DNA from: Streptomyces sp. NBC_00582
GTDB lineage: Bacteria; Actinomycetota; Actinomycetes; Streptomycetales; Streptomycetaceae
Length of the DNA: 64,000 nucleotides
Direction: 5' to 3'
NCBI RefSeq assembly: GCF_036345155.1
Contig: NZ_CP107772.1
Coordinates: forward strand, 5,022,001 to 5,086,000
The translations under genes were made by a program, and so were the position numbers. The number at the start of each line of letters is the position of its first letter. Position 1 is the stretch's first letter. Below, piece after piece: positions 27,481 through 35,813 of the stretch. The notes below the pieces were generated by a model. The model worked only from the letters and a program-made list of their open reading frames with translations, did no database searches and was not told the DNA's origin.

Positions 27481-27513
27481 ACGGGCACCCGGCCGACCGC
27501 GCCGGGTGCCCGT
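27481..27513. terminator. terminator after acs
   Basis: ACGGGCACCCGGC and GCCGGGTGCCCGT form a perfect 13-bp stem around CGACCGC, starting 15 bases past the acs stop. A TTG follows rather than a long T-run. Confidence 0.85.
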
Positions 27514-27522
27514 TGCGCCCAC

Positions 27523-27537
27523 CTTAGGTAAACTAAG
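27523..27537. promoter_or_regulatory. CTTAG-GTAAA-CTAAG inverted repeat upstream of nhaA
   Basis: A perfect 5-bp inverted repeat with a 5-base spacer in an AT-rich patch 70 bases before the nhaA start. It resembles the left half of a DtxR-type iron box (TTAGGTTAG...) but with one base missing. It may be a regulator site or simply part of the promoter. Confidence 0.35.
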
Positions 27538-27606
27538 CAAAACAGGTGTGCCGGGAAGTCTGGTCGGCAGGTGATCCGTGCTGTCCACCCACCGGAGGTC
27601 TCCCCC

Positions 27607-29076
27607 GTGACCGCCCCCCGCACCCCCACCCCCACCGCCCGCAAGGTCTTCGGACGGCTCTCCCTGCCCGAGCGGACGTACGTCACGGACGCCCTGCGGA
27701 CCGAGACGGTCGGCGGAGTGCTGCTGCTCGTCGCCGCCGTGGCCGCGCTGATCTGGGCGAACGCCCCCGCGCTGCACGACAGCTACGAGACGGTCAGCCA
27801 CTACCACCTGGGCCCCGCAGCCCTGGGGCTGCGTCTGTCGGTCGAGCACTGGGCGGCCGACGGCCTCCTCGCGGTCTTCTTCTTCGTCGCCGGCATCGAA
27901 CTCAAGCGCGAACTGGTCGCCGGCGAACTGCGGGACCCCAGGGCCGCCGCGCTGCCCGTCGCGGCCGCGCTGTGCGGCATGGCCGTCCCCGCGCTCGTGT
28001 ACACCCTCACCAGCCTCACCGGGGGCGGCGACGAAGGCGGCTGGGCGGTGCCCACCGCCACCGACATCGCGTTCGCGCTCGCCGTGCTCGCCGTCATCGG
28101 CACCTCGCTGCCGAGCGCGCTGCGCGCCTTCCTGCTCACCCTCGCCGTCGTCGACGACCTGTTCGCGATCCTGATCATCGCGGTCTTCTTCACCGACACG
28201 ATCAACTTCGCCGCCCTCGGCGGCGCGGTCCTCGGCCTCGCCGCCTTCTGGGTGCTGCTGCGCCGGGGCGTACACGGCTGGTACGTGTACGTGCCGCTCG
28301 CGCTGGTGATCTGGGCGCTGATGTACAACAGCGGCGTCCACGCGACCATCGCGGGGGTCGCCATGGGCCTGATGCTGCGCTGCACCACCCGCGAGGGTGA
28401 GGAACACTCCCCCGGCGAGCACATCGAGCACCTCGTGCGCCCCCTCTCCGCAGGGCTCGCCGTACCGCTGTTCGCGCTGTTCAGCGCCGGGGTGGTGGTC
28501 TCGGGCGGCGCGCTGGCCGAGGTCTTCACCCGGCCGGAGACCCTAGGGGTCGTGCTCGGTCTCGTCATCGGAAAGACCGTCGGCATCTTCGGCGGGACCT
28601 GGCTGACCGCCCGCTTCACCCGGGCCTCCCTCAGCGAGGACCTGGCCTGGGCGGACGTCTTCGCCGTCGCCTCGCTGGCCGGCATCGGCTTCACCGTGTC
28701 GCTGCTCATCGGCGAACTGGCCTTCGAGGGCGACCCGTCCCTGACCGACGAGGTCAAGGCATCCGTACTCGTCGGCTCCCTGATCGCGGCGACCTGCGCG
28801 ACCGTCCTGCTGAAGCTGCGCAACGCCCGCTACCGCCGGCTCTCCGAGGCCGAGGAGCGCGACGAGGACAGCGACGGCATCCCGGACGTCTACGAACAGG
28901 ACGACCCGGCTTACCACCTGCGGATGGCCGAGATCCACGACCGCAAGGCCGCCGAGCACCGCCGTATCGCGGCGGAGATCGCCCGGGAGGGGAAGGCCCC
29001 GGCGACGGACACCGGGCCCCGCACGGCGGCCGAAGTACCGGGCGGGGCGGGCGAGGACGGCCACGGTCCGGCATGA
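27607..29076 (+). CDS. nhaA: Na+/H+ antiporter NhaA with long charged tail
   Basis: 489 residues. Exchanges sodium for protons across the membrane. The NhaA fold is clear: ADGLLAVFFFVAGIELKREL, PTATDIAFALAVLAV (the Thr-Asp unwound helix), and the ion-binding pair Asp183-Asp184 in LAVVDDLFAI. The C-terminal about 75 residues are an added cytoplasmic tail: EERDEDSDGIPDVYEQDD (about 417-434) has the spacing of a calcium-binding DxDxDG-type loop, followed by a basic helix HDRKAAEHRRIAAEIAREG. The GTG start has GGAGGT 7 bases upstream. Downstream come the holin-like and hydrolase genes, possibly in the same transcript. Confidence 0.95.
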   Translation: MTAPRTPTPTARKVFGRLSLPERTYVTDALRTETVGGVLLLVAAVAALIWANAPALHDSYETVSHYHLGPAALGLRLSVEHWAADGLLAVFFFVAGIELKRELVAGELRDPRAAALPVAAALCGMAVPALVYTLTSLTGGGDEGGWAVPTATDIAFALAVLAVIGTSLPSALRAFLLTLAVVDDLFAILIIAVFFTDTINFAALGGAVLGLAAFWVLLRRGVHGWYVYVPLALVIWALMYNSGVHATIAGVAMGLMLRCTTREGEEHSPGEHIEHLVRPLSAGLAVPLFALFSAGVVVSGGALAEVFTRPETLGVVLGLVIGKTVGIFGGTWLTARFTRASLSEDLAWADVFAVASLAGIGFTVSLLIGELAFEGDPSLTDEVKASVLVGSLIAATCATVLLKLRNARYRRLSEAEERDEDSDGIPDVYEQDDPAYHLRMAEIHDRKAAEHRRIAAEIAREGKAPATDTGPRTAAEVPGGAGEDGHGPA

Positions 29077-29157
29077 TCTGACGGGACGGTACAAAAGAAG
29101 TCGGACCGTCCCGTCGGACGGACCAGCAACACAGAGCAGCAGAAGAGGGAGACCGCG

Positions 29158-29646
29158 ATGAGCGCACCCGACGGCAGCCCGGTCGGCGCCGAAGCCAGCA
29201 TCGGTCAGCTGTTCGCCTCGGCGACGACCGAGATGTCGGCCCTGGTGCACGACGAGATCGCGCTGGCGAAGGCCCAGCTCCGGCAGGACGTCAAGCGCGG
29301 CGCGACGAGCGGCGGGGCGTTCACGGTGGCCGGCGCGGTCCTGCTGTTCTCGCTGCCGATGCTGAACTTCGCCCTGGCGTACGGCATTCGGACCTGGAGC
29401 GACTGGAATCTCGCGGTCTGCTTCCTGCTGTCCTTCGCGGCGAACGTGCTCCTGGCGCTCGTCCTGGTGCTGATCGGCGTGGTGTTCGCGAAGAAGGCCA
29501 AGAAGAGCCAGGGTCCGCAGAAGGTGGCCGCGTCGATGAAGGAGAGCGCGGGCGTCCTGCAGAACGCCAAGCCGCATCCGCGTCCGGAGCTGGTGCAGGA
29601 CCGGGTCCCGGAGGCCATCGAGGCTGTGGCACGCTCGTCGTCATGA
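29158..29646 (+). CDS. actinobacterial holin-X-like membrane protein (DUF1469)
   Basis: 162 residues. Signature of the Phage_holin_3_6 family: SIGQLFASATTEMSALVHDEIALAKAQL, then two membrane helices (about 55-78 and 87-110: AVCFLLSFAANVLLALVLVLIG), then a Lys-rich cytoplasmic tail ending in PELVQDRVPEAIEAV. Despite the name there is no phage context; the family is common in actinobacterial chromosomes and its role is unknown. GAGGGAGA precedes the ATG. Its stop overlaps the next start as ATGA. Confidence 0.85.
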   Translation: MSAPDGSPVGAEASIGQLFASATTEMSALVHDEIALAKAQLRQDVKRGATSGGAFTVAGAVLLFSLPMLNFALAYGIRTWSDWNLAVCFLLSFAANVLLALVLVLIGVVFAKKAKKSQGPQKVAASMKESAGVLQNAKPHPRPELVQDRVPEAIEAVARSSS

Positions 29647-30593
29647 CGGACCCCGCCACCCCTTCGGCGCAGCCCACCTCGGTCGTACGGCCGGAATACG
29701 CCGAGGGCACCCAGGTGACCCACCGTGAGGTGGCCGCGAACGGCGCCCGCTTCCACATCGCGGAGGCCGGTGACGGGCCGCTGGTCATGCTGGTCCACGG
29801 TTTCCCGCAGTTCTGGTGGACCTGGCGGCACCAGCTCGGCGCGCTCGCCGACGCGGGCTTCCGGGCCGTCGCCATGGACCTGCGGGGCGTGGGCGGCAGC
29901 GACCGTACGCCCCGCGGCTACGACCCGGCCAACCTCGCCCTCGACATCACCGGCGTGATCCGCTCCCTCGGCGAGCCGGACGCCGCGCTCGTCGGTCACG
30001 ACCTGGGCGGCTATCTGGCGTGGACGGCGGCCGTGATGCGCCCCAAGCTGGTCCGGCGGCTCGCGGTGGCCTCGATGCCGCATCCGCGGCGCTGGCGCTC
30101 GGCGATGCTCGCGGATGTCCGGCAGTCGACGGCGAGCTCCCACATCTGGGGGTTCCAGCGGCCGTGGATCCCCGAGCGGCAGCTCACGGCCGACGACGGG
30201 GAGCTGGTGGGCCGGCTGATCCGGGAGTGGTCCGGGCCGCGGCCGCCGGAGGACGAGGTGCTGGAGACGTACCGGCGCGCGATGTGCATCCCCTCCACCG
30301 CGCACTGCTCCGTCGAGCCGTACCGCTGGCTGGTGCGCTCGATGGCCCGGCCGGACGGCGTCCAGTTCTACCGGCGCATGAAGCGGCCCGTGCGCGTCCC
30401 CACGCTCCACTTGCACGGGTCGCTCGACCCCGTGATGCGCACGCGCAGCGCGGCGGGCTCCGGCGAGTACGTCGAGGCGCCGTACCGCTGGCGGCTGTTC
30501 GACGGGCTGGGGCACTTCCCGCACGAGGAGGATCCGGTCGCTTTCACCACCGAACTGGTCAACTGGCTGAAGGATCCCGAACCGGATCGGTGA
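29643..30593 (+). CDS. alpha/beta hydrolase, epoxide-hydrolase type
   Basis: 316 residues. Oxyanion-hole motif HGFPQFWWTWRHQ near residue 51. The nucleophile elbow is VGHDLGGYLAW with Asp120 rather than Ser, which places it with epoxide hydrolases and haloalkane dehalogenases. An acid lies in HGSLDPVM near residue 262, and the catalytic His is in GLGHFPHEEDP near residue 291. A helical cap with IPERQLTADDGELV lies between. The substrate is unknown; epoxide hydrolysis is the safer guess. Translation is coupled to the holin-like gene by a 4-base overlap. Confidence 0.88.
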   Translation: MTDPATPSAQPTSVVRPEYAEGTQVTHREVAANGARFHIAEAGDGPLVMLVHGFPQFWWTWRHQLGALADAGFRAVAMDLRGVGGSDRTPRGYDPANLALDITGVIRSLGEPDAALVGHDLGGYLAWTAAVMRPKLVRRLAVASMPHPRRWRSAMLADVRQSTASSHIWGFQRPWIPERQLTADDGELVGRLIREWSGPRPPEDEVLETYRRAMCIPSTAHCSVEPYRWLVRSMARPDGVQFYRRMKRPVRVPTLHLHGSLDPVMRTRSAAGSGEYVEAPYRWRLFDGLGHFPHEEDPVAFTTELVNWLKDPEPDR

Positions 30594-30733
30594 CGGATCG
30601 ATCGCGGCCGGTGCCGGTCGCCGTACGACCGCATGAAACGCCTGTACGACAAGCGGCCACTTGCCCGACGCATAGGCCAATTGGCGGGCTCCGGGGCGGT
30701 TATCGACCTTGGGGCGGGGGCAGACGTCGGGGT

Positions 30734-30916
30734 ATGGGCTGGACGCACGACTACAGTGACGCAGCACGCAACCGCCGCTCGGCCGCTGGCCTGAGCTCCC
30801 ACCAACGAGGCCCCGACCCGCAACTGACGGGCTCGGACCTCCGGGTGGGCATTCCGCGCATCCTGCGCCGCCGGGCCCGCTGGGTCTCGGTACGCCTGCG
30901 TCACCCTCGAGGCTGA
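30734..30916 (+). CDS. possible 60-residue basic small protein
   Basis: In the 380-bp convergent gap between the hydrolase and marP genes, a short frame starts MGWTHDYSDAARNRRSAAGL and ends in an Arg-rich stretch (RRRARWVSVRLRHPRG). GGGGT lies immediately upstream, a weak ribosome-binding site. I recognise no family. Basic, Arg-rich short ORFs arise easily in GC-rich DNA, so this is tentative; the aromatic N-terminus is the more protein-like part. Apart from it I see no gene or clear hairpin in 30594-30973. Confidence 0.35.
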   Translation: MGWTHDYSDAARNRRSAAGLSSHQRGPDPQLTGSDLRVGIPRILRRRARWVSVRLRHPRG

Positions 30917-30973
30917 CGCCCACGGCCGTCCTGCCCGGCTGACGACATCTGCGCCCGCGCCCGCCTCCGAGGG

Positions 30974-32182
30974 CTAGAGGGCGCAGCTGTCGCTGTCGAC
31001 CTGCTGTCCGGCGCTGCGTCCTTCGAGGATGTCCTGCCGGATCTCGTCCGCGGTGAGCGCGTACCCGGTGTCGGCGTCGTCGAGCGACTTCGCGAAGACC
31101 ACGCCGTACACCCGGCCGTCGGGGGTGAGCAGCGGGCCGCCGGAGTTGCCCTGGCGGACGATCGTGTAGAGCGAGTACACATCACGGCGCACGGTGCCGC
31201 GGTGATAGATGTCCGGGCCGTTGGCCGTGATGCGGCCGCGCACCCGGGCGGCACGGACGTCGTACGACCCGTTCTCCGGGAACCCGGCGACGATCGCGTC
31301 GGCACCGGTGGTCGCGTCGTCGGTGGTGAACTTCAGCACGGGCGCGTCGAGGTCGGGTACGTCGAGCACGGCGATGTCGCGCTTCCAGTCGTACAGCACG
31401 ACCGTGGCGTCGTACTTGCGGCCCTCGCCGCCGATCTGGACGGTCGGCTCGTCGACGCCGCCGACGACATGCGCGTTGGTCATGACGCGGCGCTCGCCGA
31501 AGACGAACCCGGTGCCCTCCAGGACCTTGCCGCAGCTCTCGGCGGTGCCCATCACCTTGACGATGGAGCGCTGCGCGCGCGTGGCGACGGCGCTGCCCGC
31601 GAGGGCCGGGTCGGGGGGCTGGACGTCGGTGATCGGCTCGTTGGCGAACGGGCTGAAGACCTGGGGGAAGCCGTTCTGCGCGAGGACGGAGGAGAAGTCG
31701 GCGAACCAGGTGTCCGCCTGGGCGGGCAGCGCCCGGGACACCCCCTGGAGCACCGTGGAGTTGCGGACCTCCTTGCCGAGGGTCGGCAGGGTGGTGCCGG
31801 CCAGGGCGGAGCCGATCAGCCAGGCCACCAGCAGCATGGCGACGACGTTCACCAGCGCGCCGCCCGTGGCGTCCAGGGCGCGGGCCGGGGACCAGGTGAT
31901 GTACCGGCGCAGCTTGTTGCCGAGATGGGTGGTCAGGGCCTGTCCGACCGAGGCGCAGACGATCACGACGACGACGGCGACGACCGCGGCCGTGGTGCTG
32001 ACCTGGGCGTTGTCGGTGAGCCAGTCCCAGATGAGCGGGAGCAGGTAGACGGCGACCAGACCGCCGCCCAGGAAGCCGATCACCGACAGGATGCCGACGA
32101 CGAAGCCCTGGCGGAAGCCGACCACCGCGAACCAGACGGCCGCGACCAGCAACAGGATGTCCAGCACGTTCACGGGGTTCAC
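30974..32182 (-). CDS. MarP-type membrane serine protease (CvpA + trypsin-like)
   Basis: 402 residues. Residues 1-165 are a CvpA-like domain with four membrane helices (VLDILLLVAAVWFAVVGFRQG onward). Residues about 200-402 are a periplasmic chymotrypsin-like protease: His in RRVMTNAHVVGG near 234, Asp in WKRDIAVLDV near 267, Ser in RQGNSGGPL near 346. Two Cys (ESCGKV and the C-terminal DSCAL) match the disulfide that activates MarP. The M. tuberculosis homologue is needed for acid resistance through cleavage of a peptidoglycan hydrolase; the role here is inferred. GTG start, 4 bases after the Nudix gene, so the two are co-transcribed. Confidence 0.92.
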   Translation of the reverse strand: MNPVNVLDILLLVAAVWFAVVGFRQGFVVGILSVIGFLGGGLVAVYLLPLIWDWLTDNAQVSTTAAVVAVVVVIVCASVGQALTTHLGNKLRRYITWSPARALDATGGALVNVVAMLLVAWLIGSALAGTTLPTLGKEVRNSTVLQGVSRALPAQADTWFADFSSVLAQNGFPQVFSPFANEPITDVQPPDPALAGSAVATRAQRSIVKVMGTAESCGKVLEGTGFVFGERRVMTNAHVVGGVDEPTVQIGGEGRKYDATVVLYDWKRDIAVLDVPDLDAPVLKFTTDDATTGADAIVAGFPENGSYDVRAARVRGRITANGPDIYHRGTVRRDVYSLYTIVRQGNSGGPLLTPDGRVYGVVFAKSLDDADTGYALTADEIRQDILEGRSAGQQVDSDSCAL

Positions 32183-32186
32183 CCTG

Positions 32187-32939
32187 TCATGACCGCCAGT
32201 CGAGCGGGACCTGCTTCTCCCGGTCCCAGGGCCGCTCCCAGCCCGCGAAGTGCAGCAGCCGGTCGATGATCCCGGCCGTGAAGCCCCACACGAGGGCCGA
32301 TTCGACCAGGAATGCCGGACCTCGGTGGCCGCTCGGGTGGACGGTGGTGGCGCGGTTGGCCGGGTCCGTGAGATCGGCCACGGGGACCGTGAAGACCCGG
32401 GCCGTCTCGTTCGGGTCGACGACCCCCACCGGGCTCGGCTCGCGCCACCAGCCCAGGACCGTCGTCACGACGAAGCCGCTGACCGGGATGTACAGCTTGG
32501 GCAGGACGCCGAAGAGCTGGACGCCCGAGGGGTCGAGTCCGGTCTCCTCCTCGGCCTCGCGCAGCGCCGCCCTGAGCGGTCCGTCGCCCTGCGGATCGCC
32601 GTCTTCCGGATCGAGCGCGCCGCCCGGGAACGAGGGCTGTCCCGCGTGCGAGCGCAGGGAGCCGGCACGCTCCATCAGCAGCAGCTCGGGGCCCCGCTCG
32701 CCCTCGCCGAACAGGACCAGGACCGCCGACTGCCGCCCCGCGCCGTCCTCCGGCGGCAGAAAGCGGCTGAGCTGACGCGGCCGGACCGTCTCCACGGCAC
32801 GCACGACCGGGTCCAGCCAGCCGGGCAGGCCCTGCGTACGCAGCCGCACCGGGGTGCCCCCGGCACCGGCCGTACCGCTCGCCGCCTCGCTCGCCGTACG
32901 GCTCGTCGTATCGCTTGTTGTGTCACTCACCCGTGTCAT
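32187..32939 (-). CDS. Nudix hydrolase, CoA-pyrophosphatase type
   Basis: 250 residues. The Nudix box is preceded by SFPGGALDPEDGD and completed by ALREAEEETGL near residue 122, which matches the NudL/CoA diphosphatase pattern (LRSHAGQPSFPGG upstream is the accessory motif). Predicted to split CoA or its oxidised derivatives into 4'-phosphopantetheine and ADP. The N-terminal 30 residues are Thr/Ser/Ala repeats from a low-complexity DNA stretch, and the start (ATG 32939 versus GTG 32945 or downstream) is uncertain. It is adjacent to marP and close to nth on the same strand. Confidence 0.88.
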   Translation of the reverse strand: MTRVSDTTSDTTSRTASEAASGTAGAGGTPVRLRTQGLPGWLDPVVRAVETVRPRQLSRFLPPEDGAGRQSAVLVLFGEGERGPELLLMERAGSLRSHAGQPSFPGGALDPEDGDPQGDGPLRAALREAEEETGLDPSGVQLFGVLPKLYIPVSGFVVTTVLGWWREPSPVGVVDPNETARVFTVPVADLTDPANRATTVHPSGHRGPAFLVESALVWGFTAGIIDRLLHFAGWERPWDREKQVPLDWRS

Positions 32940-33033
32940 CACCACACCACCCCCCGTTCTGCCGGGTCCAACGCGCGAGGACCCGTAGATCGTTCCGCCG
33001 GGACGCTCCCGCGTCGCCGCCCGCTCGTCCGGC

Positions 33034-33963
33034 TCATCCGGCCCCCAGCGGCGGGGCCGGCCGCCCGCCCGCGTCGAGGTAGGCCTGCGGCGGGTTCAGC
33101 CGCTGGCCGGGGAAGCCGCCCTTCTCGTACTTCAGGAGCTTCCTGGCCTTCTCGGGGTCGGTCTCGCCCTCCCCGTACGCCGGGCAGAGCGGGGCGATGG
33201 GGCAGGCGCCGCAGGCGGGCTTGCGGGCGTGGCAGATCCGGCGGCCGTGCCAGATGACGTGGTGGGAGAGGTCCGTCCAGTCGCTCTTGGGGAAGAGCGT
33301 GCCGATCGCCGCCTCGATCTTGTCGGCGTCGGTCTCCTCGGTCCACCGCCAGCGCCGTACGAGCCGCTGGAAGTGGGTGTCCACGGTGATGCCGGGGCGC
33401 CCGAAGGCGTTGCCCAGGACGACGAAGGCGGTCTTGCGGCCCACGCCGGGCAGCTTGACCAGGTCCTCCAGACGGCCGGGGACCTCACCGTCGAACTCCT
33501 CCACCAGGCCCTTGGAGAGCCCTATGACCGAGCGCGTCTTGGCGCGGAAGAACCCACAGGGGCGGAGGATCTCCTCCACCTCCTCGGGGTCCGCCGCGGC
33601 CAGGTCCTCGGGCGTGGGGTACTTGGCGAAGAGACCGGGGGTCGTCTGGTTGACCCTGAGGTCGGTGGTCTGCGCGGACAGGACCGTGGCGACCAGGAGC
33701 TGGAAGGGGTTCTCGAAGTCCAGCTCGGGGTGGGCGTAGGGGTAGACCTCGGCGAGCTCGCGGTTGATACGGCGGGCGCGGCGGACGAGCGCGGTGCGCG
33801 ACTCGGGTTTCCCCGTTACCGTCTGTTTGACACCAGAAGCCTTTTTCGTCACCTTTGCCGATTTCCTACCCTCGCCGGGCTCCTGTTCGCCCACAGCGGA
33901 ATCGCGACGTACAACCACCCGCCCAGCCCCCTTGGCCTGTGCTCTCACCGGCGATTTGGACAC
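33034..33963 (-). CDS. nth: endonuclease III
   Basis: 309 residues. A DNA glycosylase/AP-lyase for oxidised pyrimidines. Helix-hairpin-helix [14 protein letters not shown] with the catalytic Lys, then [12 protein letters not shown] with the catalytic Asp. The 4Fe-4S cluster is intact: Cys-x6-Cys-x2-Cys-x5-Cys in [17 protein letters not shown]. The N-terminal 55 residues are a basic, Lys-rich extension not found in E. coli Nth. The called start is a GTG at 33963, but a GTG before [10 protein letters not shown] is also reasonable and has GAGGGTAGGAAA upstream. It is divergent from crp, with about 205 bases between starts. Confidence 0.93.
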   Translation of the reverse strand: MSKSPVRAQAKGAGRVVVRRDSAVGEQEPGEGRKSAKVTKKASGVKQTVTGKPESRTALVRRARRINRELAEVYPYAHPELDFENPFQLLVATVLSAQTTDLRVNQTTPGLFAKYPTPEDLAAADPEEVEEILRPCGFFRAKTRSVIGLSKGLVEEFDGEVPGRLEDLVKLPGVGRKTAFVVLGNAFGRPGITVDTHFQRLVRRWRWTEETDADKIEAAIGTLFPKSDWTDLSHHVIWHGRRICHARKPACGACPIAPLCPAYGEGETDPEKARKLLKYEKGGFPGQRLNPPQAYLDAGGRPAPPLGAG

Positions 33964-34065
33964 CCGGCCAGCCTAAAGCCCGGCACCGACATCCGCCTCG
34001 GACCCCGAAGATCGGCCCCCAATTGGACCCCTGCCGCTTACCTCGGGACATGTGTGCGGCATCCT

Positions 34066-34079
34066 TGTGACAGATCACA
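34066..34079. promoter_or_regulatory. TGTGA-CAGA-TCACA palindrome upstream of crp
   Basis: A perfect 5-4-5 inverted repeat lying 90 bases before the crp start in the nth-crp divergent region. Half-sites match the CRP-family half-site TGTGA, but the spacer is 4 bases rather than the 6 of classical CRP sites, a spacing seen for FNR-type proteins. It is a good candidate for autoregulation of crp or for a related regulator. Confidence 0.6.
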
Positions 34080-34168
34080 CTGTTTGGACCGTCCGGCAAA
34101 ATGGGGAACCAGGTCCCCTGGTAAGCGGGGGACAAGATCCCCTGAGCAGGTCGACAAGGAGAGAACTC

Positions 34169-34843
34169 GTGGACGACGTTCTGCGGCGCAACCCGCTCTT
34201 CGCGGCTCTCGACGACGAGCAGGCCGCGGAGCTGCGCGCCTCCATGAGTGAGGTGACGCTCGCCCGTGGTGACTCCCTCTTCCACGAGGGCGATCCGGGC
34301 GACCGGCTCTACGTCGTCACCGAGGGCAAGGTCAAGCTCCACCGCACGTCCCCCGACGGCCGCGAGAACATGCTGGCCGTGGTGGGCCCCGGTGAGCTGA
34401 TCGGCGAGCTGTCGCTGTTCGACCCGGGCCCGCGGACGGCGACGGCGACCGCCCTCACCGAGGTCAAGCTCCTCGGCCTCGGTCACGGCGACCTCCAGCC
34501 CTGGCTGAACGCCCGCCCCGAGGTGGCCGCCGCGCTCCTGCGCGCCGTCGCCCGGCGTCTGCGCAAGACCAACGACGCCATGTCCGACCTGGTCTTCTCG
34601 GACGTCCCGGGCCGCGTCGCGCGCGCCCTGCTGGACCTCTCCCGCCGCTTCGGCGTGCAGTCCGAGGAGGGCATCCACGTCGTCCACGACCTCACGCAGG
34701 AGGAGCTGGCCCAGCTCGTCGGCGCCTCGCGCGAGACGGTCAACAAGGCGCTCGCCGACTTCGCCCAGCGCGGGTGGCTGCGGCTGGAGGCGCGGGCGGT
34801 CATCCTGCTGGACGTGGAGCGGCTCGCCAAGCGGTCGCGGTAA
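34169..34843 (+). CDS. crp: cAMP receptor protein Crp
   Basis: 224 residues, the length of S. coelicolor Crp (SCO3571), a global regulator of germination and antibiotic production. The cyclic-nucleotide domain has GELIGELSLFDPGPRTATA (75-93) as phosphate-binding cassette, with Glu80, Arg89 and Thr90 in their normal places. The C-helix is followed by a winged helix with recognition helix in TQEELAQLVGASRETVNKAL (176-195). The GTG start has AAGGAGAGA upstream. The palindrome at 34066-34079 suggests feedback control. A GC hairpin 30 bases past the stop may end the message. Confidence 0.97.
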   Translation: MDDVLRRNPLFAALDDEQAAELRASMSEVTLARGDSLFHEGDPGDRLYVVTEGKVKLHRTSPDGRENMLAVVGPGELIGELSLFDPGPRTATATALTEVKLLGLGHGDLQPWLNARPEVAAALLRAVARRLRKTNDAMSDLVFSDVPGRVARALLDLSRRFGVQSEEGIHVVHDLTQEELAQLVGASRETVNKALADFAQRGWLRLEARAVILLDVERLAKRSR

Positions 34844-34873
34844 GGGCACCGCAGGCGATCGCAGGTAAGGGCA

Positions 34874-34890
34874 CCGGGGCGCCGCCCCGG
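34874..34890. terminator. hairpin after crp
   Basis: CCGGGGC-GCC-GCCCCGG is a 7-bp perfect stem with a 3-base loop, 30 bases past the crp stop and 69 before the next gene. A short direct repeat GGTAAGGGCACCG flanks it at 34841 and 34864. Confidence 0.5.
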
Positions 34891-34958
34891 GCCCCCGTTT
34901 CGGCCTGCGCGGCCCTGTCCTCGAACGCCGGACCGGCCGAGGTCGGCACAGTGGCCCC

Positions 34959-35813
34959 ATGGCTGAAACGGTTCCCCGTCGGGGGCTCGACCCCCAGGGA
35001 TACATCGCCCGCGAAGGCTCCCTCGCGCGCGTGCCGCACGATTTCCGGCCGGTCGTCGCGACCGCCCGGGACGGCATCCTGGATCTCTTCGGCGCGCGGC
35101 TGCACAGCGCGTACCTCTACGGGTCGATCCCCCGCGGCACCGCGCGCGTGGGGCGCAGCGATCTGGACCTGCTGGTCGTCCTGTACGACGAGCCGGCCGA
35201 GGCGGACCGGTCCGGCGGGCGGGCCCTGCTCGAGGCCCTCGACACGAGGTTCCCGCAGACCGACGGCGGCGGCGTGCTGCTCTCCGACCGCACCCGGGTG
35301 CTGAGCGACCTGGAGCGGTACGACCTGGGTTTCTTCGTCGCCTGTCTGTGCACCCCGCTGCTCGGGGAGGACCTCGCCGAGTACCTGCCCCGCTACCGCC
35401 CCGACTCGCTCCTCGCGCGCGAGACGAACGGCGACCTCGCCCTGGTGCTGCCCCGCTGGCGTGCGCGGATCGCGGAGACGGCCCACACGGAGGAGGCGCT
35501 TCGGCCCCTCGTCCGGCTCATGTCACGCCGCCTGGTGCGCACCGCGTTCACCCTGGTCATGCCGCGCTGGAACGGCTGGACCAGCGATCTTCACGAGATG
35601 GCCGAGGCGTTCGCCGGCTTCTACCCCGACCGGGCCGGGCAGGTCCGCGGGGCCGCGGTCCTCGGCTACGAGCCGACGGGCGACGCGGCCGTCCTCACCT
35701 CGTACGTCGACGACCTCGGGCCGTGGCTCGCGGACGAGTACGCGCGCGTGCACGGCATCAAGGCCCCCCGGCCCGAGGACACCCCACCGGTTACGGGAAC
35801 GGCACCTAGATGA
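34959..35813 (+). CDS. nucleotidyltransferase-fold protein
   Basis: 284 residues. The polymerase-beta-like signature GSIPRGTARVGRSDLDLL near residues 51-68 supplies the GS dipeptide and the two metal-binding Asp residues (SDLDLL). The C-terminal part is helical, with LVRTAFTLVMPRWNGWTSDL as a substrate-domain helix like those of aminoglycoside adenylyltransferases. Substrate unknown; resistance function should not be assumed because it sits in the chromosomal core. Weak ribosome-binding site. Its last 8 bases overlap the end of the convergent metallo-beta-lactamase-fold gene. Confidence 0.8.
   Translation: MAETVPRRGLDPQGYIAREGSLARVPHDFRPVVATARDGILDLFGARLHSAYLYGSIPRGTARVGRSDLDLLVVLYDEPAEADRSGGRALLEALDTRFPQTDGGGVLLSDRTRVLSDLERYDLGFFVACLCTPLLGEDLAEYLPRYRPDSLLARETNGDLALVLPRWRARIAETAHTEEALRPLVRLMSRRLVRTAFTLVMPRWNGWTSDLHEMAEAFAGFYPDRAGQVRGAAVLGYEPTGDAAVLTSYVDDLGPWLADEYARVHGIKAPRPEDTPPVTGTAPR

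Noticed and set aside
25312..28431. 1039-residue minus-strand open frame across acs and nhaA
   Set aside because: It spans two well-defined genes and the terminator between them on the opposite strand; a third-position GC artefact.
29158..29646. Prophage signature from a holin-family protein
   Set aside because: The family is common in actinobacterial chromosomes; no other phage gene is nearby and the gene is coupled to a hydrolase.
34959..35813. Aminoglycoside-resistance adenylyltransferase
   Set aside because: Only the general nucleotidyltransferase motif is visible and the gene is in the conserved chromosomal core with no resistance context.
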